7,513 nt of DNA from Candidatus Hodarchaeota archaeon (lineage in GTDB: Archaea; Asgardarchaeota; Heimdallarchaeia; Hodarchaeales; Hodarchaeaceae): positions 1 through 7,513 of the forward strand of contig JAUUVJ010000191.1 in assembly GCA_030589605.1 (NCBI GenBank), read 5' to 3'. Under the pieces are notes generated by a model. That model saw only the letters and a program-made list of their open reading frames with translations. It was not told the origin of the DNA and searched no databases. Below are positions 1 through 5,554 of the stretch, piece after piece (within the stretch, counting starts at the first letter, position 1; each line of letters begins with the position of its first letter). A program made the position numbers and the translations under genes.

Positions 1-21
1 ACTTCATGAGATGAAAAAACG

Positions 22-378
22 TCAAAAATCTGTAGGATTGTCATCATTGTGCGGTGGCGGAGGTTTAGGTATGTCACTCCTTTTAGAATCCTTTTGATCA
101 AATCCAAAGAACATATCCAATGTAGGACGAGAAATGCCCTTTTCCTTTTGTTTTGCTCTTGGGATAATTTCAGGTTTGCCAGTTAGATGTTTTAAACAGT
201 CAAAGTTCAACTTAAAACAAGCCTTCTCCTTTTGACAATCCCCTTCAAATTTAAATTGATTTCCCTCATTTATTACTTTTCCTTTCATGTCTTTTTCGTT
301 ACAAGAACATACGGTGTTCTGTCCTTTTTGTGAACTTTTTCCAGCATTTAAATCTCGAAAGAATGCATCAAAAGACAT
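22..378 (-). CDS. Hypothetical 118-aa protein with five cysteines and a proline-rich tail
   Basis: I do not recognise this family. The protein is hydrophilic and lysine-rich, with no signal peptide or membrane segment, so it is probably cytosolic. Five cysteines lie in the middle: C24 and C26 (VCSC), then C48, C54 and C61, with H64 close by. This could be a metal-binding or disulfide knuckle, but the spacing C-x-C-x21-C-x5-C-x6-C does not match a zinc-ribbon pattern I know. After residue 66 the chain looks disordered and ends in a proline run (P104-K-P-P-P-P109) followed by an acidic tail. The ATG at 378 is the first in frame. A GGGGTT lies 12 nt upstream inside a small hairpin (384-400), and a TATA-like stretch lies about 75 bp upstream. 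The gene is alone on its strand in this window and diverges from the methyltransferase at 830. The ORF is probably real, given its balanced composition and clean stop, but the function is unknown. Confidence 0.6.
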   Translation of the reverse strand: MSFDAFFRDLNAGKSSQKGQNTVCSCNEKDMKGKVINEGNQFKFEGDCQKEKACFKLNFDCLKHLTGKPEIIPRAKQKEKGISRPTLDMFFGFDQKDSKRSDIPKPPPPHNDDNPTDF

Positions 379-383
379 TAGAA

Positions 384-400
384 TGATAGAACCCCTATCA
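384..400 (-). promoter_or_regulatory. Small hairpin over the putative ribosome-binding site of the 118-aa gene
   Basis: A 6-bp perfect inverted repeat (TGATAG / CTATCA) encloses a 5-nt loop and ends 5 nt before the ATG at 378. Read on the minus strand, the G-rich SD-like bases fall in the loop and its edge. It could be a translational control hairpin or a DNA operator, but a 6-bp stem in AT-rich sequence may also be chance. Confidence 0.25.
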
Positions 401-449
401 AGAATTATAGAAACTTTACCTATTTAACAGTTCTCATTATTGTCGGCAT

Positions 450-461
450 AAAAATATATGT
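450..461 (-). promoter_or_regulatory. Possible TATA box for the 118-aa gene
   Basis: The minus strand here reads CATATATTTTTA, an A/T-only core about 75 bp upstream of the ATG at 378. With an archaeal start point about 25 bp downstream of the box, the leader would be about 50 nt. No clear BRE is seen, and AT-rich stretches are common in this spacer. Confidence 0.22.
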
Positions 462-598
462 ATTACTCAGAGTACTATCTCTTTGTAAATTAAACGAAAT
501 CCTTCTTAATTAGTCTGTACTACGTTGATTCATAATTAATAAGGCTTAATCACTTTTCATCAGCTTTAATCCTTTATCATTTTTGTATTCGTTAATTG

Positions 599-658
599 TT
601 ATGTTAATAAAATTATTTTCTTTAGGTATTTACTGAACAGCTTTATGTTAATAAAATT
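599..658. repeat. Perfect 16-bp direct repeat, 44-bp period
   Basis: TTATGTTAATAAAATT occurs at 599-614 and again, identical, at 643-658, so the copies are 44 bp apart start to start (about four helical turns). It sits in the spacer upstream of the methyltransferase at 830. Two copies on one DNA face would suit a dimeric regulator, or the pair may be a remnant of a local duplication. The intervening sequence is not repeated. Confidence 0.5.
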
Positions 659-685
659 GAAGAAATATTTATATGTATTAGAACC

Positions 686-702
686 ATGAATTGATAATTC
701 AT
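686..702. promoter_or_regulatory. Inverted repeat, 7-bp arms, possible operator
   Basis: ATGAATT (686-692) and AATTCAT (696-702) are perfect inverted copies around a 3-bp spacer. It lies about 55 bp upstream of the TATA-like box at 757-765, where an activator site might be expected. A second inverted repeat with 6-bp arms (ATTCTT / AAGAAT) follows at 714-730. Both are AT-rich, so chance is not excluded. Confidence 0.25.
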
Positions 703-756
703 ACAACTAAAAAATTCTTGAAAGAAGAATATTAAAATAGATCAAATTGAATGGAA

Positions 757-765
757 TTATAAATA
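757..765 (+). promoter_or_regulatory. Probable TATA box for the 830-4860 gene set
   Basis: TTATAAATA matches the archaeal box A pattern well and is the best such match in the spacer. Its centre is about 70 bp upstream of the ATG at 830, so transcription would begin near 787 and leave a leader of about 40 nt. No strong BRE precedes it. Confidence 0.4.
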
Positions 766-829
766 GTACCATATCTTTTACACAAAATCCATAGCCAATA
801 TTATAATTCAATAATAAAAATGGTAAATT

Positions 830-1606
830 ATGAATTTAGAAGACAACACTATAGATAAAGCATCATTACTAACTGGTGGGGAGCAATATGATTTACTAGT
901 TAATTGGAATAAAAGAATTAAACATGAAATTCCTTTTTTGGACGATATGCTTAAACATAATAATGTTCCTGTTAAGACAATTCTCGAAATAGGATGTGGA
1001 ACAGGTCATCATACTAAAGCATTGGTTGACTTGGGTTACAAATTAACAGGAATTGATATTGATGAATCAATGATTGAAAGAGCACGAAGTCGTACAAAAA
1101 CAGCTGATTTTTTGGTGACGGATTTTTTAGATTCTCCCATAATAATTAAACAAAAATTCAATGCAATCATCAGTCTTGGGAATTCCATTGGTTTAATTGC
1201 ATCCTCTTCAAACTTTGATGAAGTAATTAGTCGCTTCCCTAAATTTTTAGAAGTATCAAATAGTATAATTATCTTTCATTTATTAAATACAGAGAAATCA
1301 AGAGAAGGATGGTCAACACCTCGAACTATTCAAACTGAAACAGGTGAATTTCTCTTTTTGAGAGGATTTTCTACTTCAAAGAATTCTGTTCATCCACAAA
1401 TTTTAACCCTGTTTAAAGAAAAGAGCAAAGAGAATTGGATTATAACGTCAACTGGGAAGGCAAGTATTCCAAGAATTACTAGGAAAGATATGATTTCACT
1501 CCTTGAAAGTTATAACTTTCACGATATTCAAATTTATGGAGATTATCAGAAACAGATTTTCGATCCGAACACTTCTGTAGATATGATCATAGTTGCACAT
1601 TACTGA
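830..1606 (+). CDS. Class I SAM-dependent methyltransferase, probably acting on a small molecule
   Basis: This is a 258-aa Rossmann-fold methyltransferase. Motif I is clear: E53-I-G55-C-G57-T-G59, followed by an acidic residue at the end of strand 2 (G74-I-D76) and D98 in the adenine-contact region (TDFLD). The N-terminal segment (GGEQYDLLVNW...PFLDDML, 16-41) and the motif IV region (AIISLGNSIG) resemble the widespread glycine/sarcosine-N-methyltransferase-like family. There is no DNA-methylase (N/D)PPY motif and no RNA-binding domain, so a metabolite or small ligand is the likely substrate, though I cannot name it. A weak GGTAA lies 4 nt before the ATG. An ATG at 820 is out of frame and stops after 12 codons. 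The stop is 39 nt before the DNA methyltransferase gene, so co-transcription is likely. There are no membrane segments, and the protein should be cytosolic. Confidence 0.85.
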   Translation: MNLEDNTIDKASLLTGGEQYDLLVNWNKRIKHEIPFLDDMLKHNNVPVKTILEIGCGTGHHTKALVDLGYKLTGIDIDESMIERARSRTKTADFLVTDFLDSPIIIKQKFNAIISLGNSIGLIASSSNFDEVISRFPKFLEVSNSIIIFHLLNTEKSREGWSTPRTIQTETGEFLFLRGFSTSKNSVHPQILTLFKEKSKENWIITSTGKASIPRITRKDMISLLESYNFHDIQIYGDYQKQIFDPNTSVDMIIVAHY

Positions 1607-1645
1607 TGAATTATTAAAACAAATAGAGTCATTTATGAACGATAA

Positions 1646-4054
1646 ATGGGTAAATATGAAATGTTACCACTAGAATGGAAAGAATTTCTAATTGATCTAA
1701 TAAAAAGAGAAAAACAGATCCCCTGCTTGATAGAATTTATATATTTCATTATAACTTTCAAGTTCATTTTTCCAGATATTTTAGTAAAAGAATTCAATTC
1801 AAAAAATGAATTTCTAGACTATATAAAAAAGCTTGATATAATGAATAAGGATCTTTGGCAAAGTATTATACTACGTAAATTGTTTCCTTTTACAATAAAT
1901 GATTTGCTATTAGAATATTTGTTGACTGAAGAAAAGTGGTGGATTTATATCAGGGATAACTCAATAAATATTTACGAATTATCAGATATACATGAATTTC
2001 TTGAAGAACCAAAGCAAAGAAAAAAAACAGGATCATTTTTCACTCCAGAAAACCAAGTTAAACTTCTTTGTCATTACGCACTTTTTTTCTTTTTTAAAAA
2101 TAGAAATGATTTGATAACTGATGATGAAACAATTTATCAAATTATATTTCTTAAAAACTATCCAAAAGATCTTTCAAATGATTTACTCTACAAATTTAAT
2201 GACTATTTGTTAAAAATTAAGATATTAGATCCTTCCTGTGGATCAGGAACATTTCTTTTCGAAATGAGTGAAATTATTGCATCATTGATTCTTAAGAATC
2301 CATTAAATAAACAAAAACCTTTAGAAGAGACCAATAAGCTACTAGAAAACGTCTTACTAAATCTTTACGGTTTTGATATTAACCGAAACAGTATAAGAAT
2401 AGCCAAAATAGTCCTTATGCGAAAATATTTTCTTCTATTTTCTTCAAACAGAGAACTCAAGGAGAATTTTATATTATTTCTATCTCGTTTGAATCTACAT
2501 CAACAGGATTTTCTAACAATTACTCCACCAATCAGTAAGGATATTGATATTTGCATTGGTAATCCTCCTTATGTTCGTCATCATGGAATATTTGAAGCTG
2601 AAATAGATAGAAAAGAACGAAAAAGGGATTTATCATATAAATTTCAGTCTTTCTTTCCTGAAGTAGATATTAAGTGGGATTTTAAGGCTGATCTCTATAT
2701 TTATTTTTGGATAAACGCAATAGCGACTGTTCCTCCTCAAAGTATCATTACATTCATTGTTTCACGAGCTTGGCTTTCTTCACGATACACAACACCGATT
2801 TTTAAACTACTTAAACACTATTTCAAAATTGACTTGATTTTAGAGTCTCCCTTTGAAGTATGGAAAAAAGCTGATGTACGGACACATATTTTTTTCGGTC
2901 ACAAAGAATTATACAATACAAGTAGTAAAGAAACTACATTTCTTATCTGGAAGAAAACATTTGAGAAATTACTAACCTCTAAGGAATATATATTAGACAA
3001 TTTAGCAAATAAACCTGTAATTTTTAATACAAATGATACTAAAATTGAAATTCGATCATTAGAATATAATACTCATCGTATTACAAATATATCTAATTAT
3101 ATTCCATTTCTATCAAGTGAAAAAGAAACATTTCCACTTCTCAGATTAGATTACTTTGAAATGGCACCATTCATTCTATTAGATGTTCTCTTAGAGAAAA
3201 AACACAAATTTTCCTTATTGAAAGATTTAGGAAAAGTGGAAATGGGTTCAACAACAGGGGCGAATAAGATATTTTATTTAAATCAAAAGATAATAGAAGA
3301 ATGGAGTATTCCTGAAAAACATCTCCATAAAATGACTAAATCTCCAAAAGATTGGAAAACAATAAATGAAATCTATAAAGATAAAATCAAGTATTTCTTG
3401 TACGTTCTTGAAAAGCCTTTAAACAGTTCTTCTCCTCAATTATCCCATTATCTTAATACTCACCAAGAAATGATAATGGAAAGACCGTATTTTAAGAATA
3501 GAACAACTGAAAATTGGTTTCGTGTTCCTCTAATTAAACCTGTTATTCTAATTCCTAATATGATTTATAAAAGATCATTTGTAGTACAAAATCAGAATTT
3601 TCACATTGATAAACAATGGATAGGATTTTGGCCAAAAGATGATAATTGGAATGTTATTTTACTTGCTTTTCTAAATTCATCACTCGGTATTCTTCTAAGA
3701 GAAATACAAGGTACAAAAACACTTGGAATGGGTTCTTTAAAGTTATCCTTAAAGGAAGTTGAGAATTTATTAGTGATTGATCCTCGTAAAATACCATCAA
3801 ATACGATTAGTAAATTAGAAAAACTGATTACTCAACTAGGTGATTTTAAAGTTGAAAATATTTTAAATTCAAGAACTAAATATACAGACGAAAGGACATC
3901 AAGTTATTATACAGTAAGAGACAAAATAGATCAGGTAATTCTGATTGATTATTTAGAATGCGAACCAGAAACAATGAAGACAGTTAAGCAAATATTAAAT
4001 TTTGAAGTTAATTGGCGTCTTGCTAAAGAATATGATTTATTAAAAGAAAACTAA
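1646..4054 (+). CDS. Eco57I/TaqI-like DNA adenine-N6 methyltransferase with C-terminal specificity region
   Basis: The protein is predicted to transfer a methyl group from SAM to N6 of adenine in a specific DNA site. Gamma-type motif order is visible: motif X T128-G-S-F-F-T-P134, motif I D195-P-S-C-G-S-G201-T-F, motif II G242-F-D244, D288 in a motif III position (QQDF), and the catalytic motif IV N306-P-P-Y309. The later core (VSRAWLSSRY at 372-381, then ADVRTHIFF) follows the Eco57I pattern. Residues 520-715 form a target-recognition region: GSTTGAN at 534-540, and the late LLAFLNSSLGILL with LGMGSLKL before VIDP. This layout is typical of type IIG enzymes and their solitary relatives. The first 125 residues are helical and show no convincing PD-(D/E)xK, HNH or GIY-YIG nuclease motif, and no separate restriction gene is nearby, so I call it an orphan methylase. 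No SD precedes the ATG at 1646, and M6 (1661) is a possible alternative start. The HDAC-fold gene follows 44 nt later. Confidence 0.88.
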   Translation: MGKYEMLPLEWKEFLIDLIKREKQIPCLIEFIYFIITFKFIFPDILVKEFNSKNEFLDYIKKLDIMNKDLWQSIILRKLFPFTINDLLLEYLLTEEKWWIYIRDNSINIYELSDIHEFLEEPKQRKKTGSFFTPENQVKLLCHYALFFFFKNRNDLITDDETIYQIIFLKNYPKDLSNDLLYKFNDYLLKIKILDPSCGSGTFLFEMSEIIASLILKNPLNKQKPLEETNKLLENVLLNLYGFDINRNSIRIAKIVLMRKYFLLFSSNRELKENFILFLSRLNLHQQDFLTITPPISKDIDICIGNPPYVRHHGIFEAEIDRKERKRDLSYKFQSFFPEVDIKWDFKADLYIYFWINAIATVPPQSIITFIVSRAWLSSRYTTPIFKLLKHYFKIDLILESPFEVWKKADVRTHIFFGHKELYNTSSKETTFLIWKKTFEKLLTSKEYILDNLANKPVIFNTNDTKIEIRSLEYNTHRITNISNYIPFLSSEKETFPLLRLDYFEMAPFILLDVLLEKKHKFSLLKDLGKVEMGSTTGANKIFYLNQKIIEEWSIPEKHLHKMTKSPKDWKTINEIYKDKIKYFLYVLEKPLNSSSPQLSHYLNTHQEMIMERPYFKNRTTENWFRVPLIKPVILIPNMIYKRSFVVQNQNFHIDKQWIGFWPKDDNWNVILLAFLNSSLGILLREIQGTKTLGMGSLKLSLKEVENLLVIDPRKIPSNTISKLEKLITQLGDFKVENILNSRTKYTDERTSSYYTVRDKIDQVILIDYLECEPETMKTVKQILNFEVNWRLAKEYDLLKEN

Positions 4055-4089
4055 AATTGATGAACTTATTTTAGATTAATAGCTATATT

Positions 4090-4095
4090 GGTGAT
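4090..4095 (+). promoter_or_regulatory. Ribosome-binding site of the HDAC-fold gene (GGTGAT)
   Basis: GGTGAT lies 3 nt before the ATG at 4099 and pairs with the conserved 16S 3' end (complement of ATCACC). This is the clearest SD of the plus-strand genes and fixes the start. The 44-nt gap upstream shows no convincing TATA box at a proper distance, which supports read-through from the DNA methylase gene. Confidence 0.5.
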
Positions 4096-4098
4096 TTT

Positions 4099-4860
4099 AT
4101 GAATAAACAAGCAATATTTCATGAGAAATTTTATGAAGAGTACACATCTGATCCGGCTGCTGACTCTGGTAGAATGGAAACCATCATTAAGGAATTAAAT
4201 GATTTTGAATTAATTGAACCTCAATCAGCTTTGGATGAAGATATCCTACTTGTACACACTGAAGATCATTTGAACAGAGTGAAAAAAATACGAGAGCAGA
4301 TTTACCCTGTGGCATTGTTAGCTGCTGGCGGTGCGATATTAGCTAGTGAGTATGCAATCACAGAAAAACAACCAATGTTTGCAATTATCAGACCTCCAGG
4401 TCATCATGCGTCACCAGAAGGTTTCTGGGGTTTCTGTTATTTCAATAATATAGCAATAGCAATTCAGAAATTAATTAAGGAAAATAAAATTAATAAAGCG
4501 GTAATAATTGATTATGATTTACATTTTGGAGATGGAACAGATAATACATTTTCAAAAACATCAAAAGTTATTTATTATTCCGTCAAAGGATCTGATAGAG
4601 CTCAATTCATTAGCAATATGGAATCTTTTTTAGAAAAATGTGAAGATATCGATATAATAGCAGTATCAGCTGGTTTTGATAGACATGAGGATGATTGGGG
4701 TGGTCTCCTTACAACGGATGATTATGAACAGATAGGTAAAATTCTTAAAAAATCTGCAGAAAGAATGTGTAATAGAAAAAGATTTGCCGTTCTCGAAGGT
4801 GGGTATAATCATGCAGTACTAGGGAAGAATGTTCGAGCATTCATTAATGGATTTTATTGA
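4099..4860 (+). CDS. Compact HDAC-fold (arginase/deacetylase superfamily) zinc deacetylase
   Basis: This is a 253-aa member of the histone-deacetylase/AcuC/APAH family, which removes acyl groups from lysine or polyamine amines using Zn2+ and water. All catalytic elements are present: the tandem histidines of R98-P-P-G-H102-H103-A, the G111-F-C-Y-F-N-N117 loop, metal ligands D140 and H142 (DYDLHFGDGT), the third ligand D194 (SAGFD) and the transition-state tyrosine Y236 in LEGGYN. The N-terminus (SDPAADSGRME) is the usual rim and tunnel segment. It is much shorter than the usual 300-370 aa: between the GDGT turn (144-147) and SAGFD (190-194) only about 42 residues remain, and the glycine-rich 'PGTG...NVPL' stretch of classical members is missing. 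F143 stands where the second His of the common 'HHG' occurs. No signal or membrane segment is seen. The substrate could be a chromatin protein such as an archaeal histone, another acetyl-lysine protein or a small acetylamine; the sequence does not decide. Confidence 0.87.
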   Translation: MNKQAIFHEKFYEEYTSDPAADSGRMETIIKELNDFELIEPQSALDEDILLVHTEDHLNRVKKIREQIYPVALLAAGGAILASEYAITEKQPMFAIIRPPGHHASPEGFWGFCYFNNIAIAIQKLIKENKINKAVIIDYDLHFGDGTDNTFSKTSKVIYYSVKGSDRAQFISNMESFLEKCEDIDIIAVSAGFDRHEDDWGGLLTTDDYEQIGKILKKSAERMCNRKRFAVLEGGYNHAVLGKNVRAFINGFY

Positions 4861-4901
4861 AAAAACGAAATATTAATTTCATCATTGTTTGATTTTTGTA
4901 C
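4861..4901. terminator. Convergent 3' ends with T-tracts on both strands
   Basis: The 41-bp gap lies between two converging gene sets. On the plus strand a T5 run (4893-4897) in a T-rich stretch follows the deacetylase stop. On the minus strand a T6 run (complement of 4860-4866) follows the 58-aa gene. Archaeal termination commonly uses such U-tracts without a hairpin, and I see no strong stem-loop here. Confidence 0.35.
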
Positions 4902-5078
4902 TTAATACATTATAGAATAATTAGTAGACCAATTTAATAGTTCTTTCTTAGCTACTGGATCAAATCTGGATAATGATTGTAATGAACGTACAAATATCAG
5001 AAAGATAAGTCTAACAATTAAAATTTTTGATCGTTCTCTTCCTGGTTTAATTTCAACATAATTCAATGATTTTTCCAC
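4902..5078 (-). CDS. Small 58-aa protein of unknown function, GTG start
   Basis: I found this reading frame by translating the minus strand below the membrane-protein gene. It starts with GTG at 5078 and has a strong SD (AGGAGAT, with GGAG 6 nt before the GTG), the best SD in the window. It begins 16 nt after the stop of the four-helix membrane protein, so translation in the same transcript is very likely. The product starts MEKSLNYVEIKPGRERSKIL, has a hydrophobic stretch with two arginines near 19-30 (ILIVRLIFLIFV), and ends with a polar helix-like region (AKKELLNW at 43-50) and SIMY. The hydrophobic part is too short and charged for a sure membrane span; it may be a peripheral or amphipathic helix that sits on the membrane partner. 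I recognise no family. The arrangement of SD, spacing and uninterrupted frame supports a real gene, and homologues in the same position would settle it. Confidence 0.6.
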   Translation of the reverse strand: MEKSLNYVEIKPGRERSKILIVRLIFLIFVRSLQSLSRFDPVAKKELLNWSTNYSIMY

Positions 5079-5094
5079 AATGATCTCCTAGTTT

Positions 5095-5517
5095 TTAATC
5101 GGTATATTGCCATAACTGTTTAACTGAAGTACCTTCTGTTAATATAATAGGGATGAGTAACACTAATGCCATTATAGCATCAGAAATTCCTACTACTAGG
5201 TATATCAATTCTAGTTCTTTGTTAATAACTCCAATTATCGCAATTATTAAATAACTAAAACGAAGAATCACCATACCTAATCCAATAAACGTCATCTTTT
5301 TCACATTAAAATAGCCAGCGTAACATAAACAATATCCCGCGAAAAGTAAGAATAATCCAGTAAGCTGAACAAAAATCATATTATTAGGTTTTGTTATGCT
5401 CAAGATTGATACAATCAGATCTGGAAAGAATAATAGCCCAACACCAAGTAATAAATCATAAACCCCTCCTAAATAAAAAGCAGTTTTTAAAACTTGATCA
5501 TCTTTAAATTTTTTCAT
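5095..5517 (-). CDS. Four-helix integral membrane protein of unknown function
   Basis: This 140-aa protein has four clear hydrophobic segments at about residues 14-39, 48-70, 74-96 and 103-126, joined by short loops, with a positively charged N-terminus (MKKFK) and KK at 73-74 between helices 2 and 3. That pattern suggests both ends face the cytoplasm. Its general look (YDLLLGVGLLFFP in helix 1, then a G-rich helix 2) resembles many small uncharacterised four-TM proteins, and I cannot name a family or substrate. The start is the ATG at 5517: an SD AGAGGT lies 9 nt upstream, while the ATG at 5521 is out of frame and stops after five codons. The gene begins 37 nt after the end of the PLP enzyme and is followed 16 nt later by the 58-aa gene, so the three probably share a transcript. 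A role in moving or sensing an amino acid made or used by the PLP enzyme is possible but unproven. Confidence 0.75.
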   Translation of the reverse strand: MKKFKDDQVLKTAFYLGGVYDLLLGVGLLFFPDLIVSILSITKPNNMIFVQLTGLFLLFAGYCLCYAGYFNVKKMTFIGLGMVILRFSYLIIAIIGVINKELELIYLVVGISDAIMALVLLIPIILTEGTSVKQLWQYTD

Positions 5518-5554
5518 TCATTGAGTACCTCTTTCTTCAGAAGACTACATATCG

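Larger units (their letters stand above)
379..829. other. Divergent intergenic spacer, 451 bp, without a convincing gene
   Basis: All frames on both strands are broken by frequent stops, and the few ATGs open ORFs of only about a dozen codons. No G+C-rich island suggests a structured RNA. The spacer holds the hairpin at 384-400, TATA-like stretches, a perfect 16-bp direct repeat (599-614 and 643-658) and inverted repeats at 686-702 and 714-730. It separates two divergently transcribed genes and so must carry both promoters. Confidence 0.6.

Noticed and set aside
599..658. CRISPR array or att site
   Set aside because: There are only two repeat copies with unlike 28-bp intervening sequence, no further copies, no cas gene, and no integrase or tRNA nearby.
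820..858. Alternative ATG before the SAM methyltransferase
   Set aside because: It is in another frame and stops after 12 codons. The frame from 830 carries the family motifs.
1635..1673. Short ORF starting at an ATG 11 nt before the DNA methylase start
   Set aside because: It is out of frame, only 12 codons long, and stops inside the methylase gene. It is at most a minor leader peptide and no SD supports it.
1646..2020. Possible PD-(D/E)xK nuclease in the N-terminus of the DNA methylase (PDILVKEF near residue 43)
   Set aside because: The spacing and the following residues do not give a D...(D/E)xK pair in strand context. A profile search could still reverse this.
830..4860. A known defence system such as BREX, DISARM or a full restriction-modification locus
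   Set aside because: Only a methylase is present. There is no helicase, PLD, phosphatase, ATPase or nuclease gene in the window, and the methylase is far shorter than PglX.
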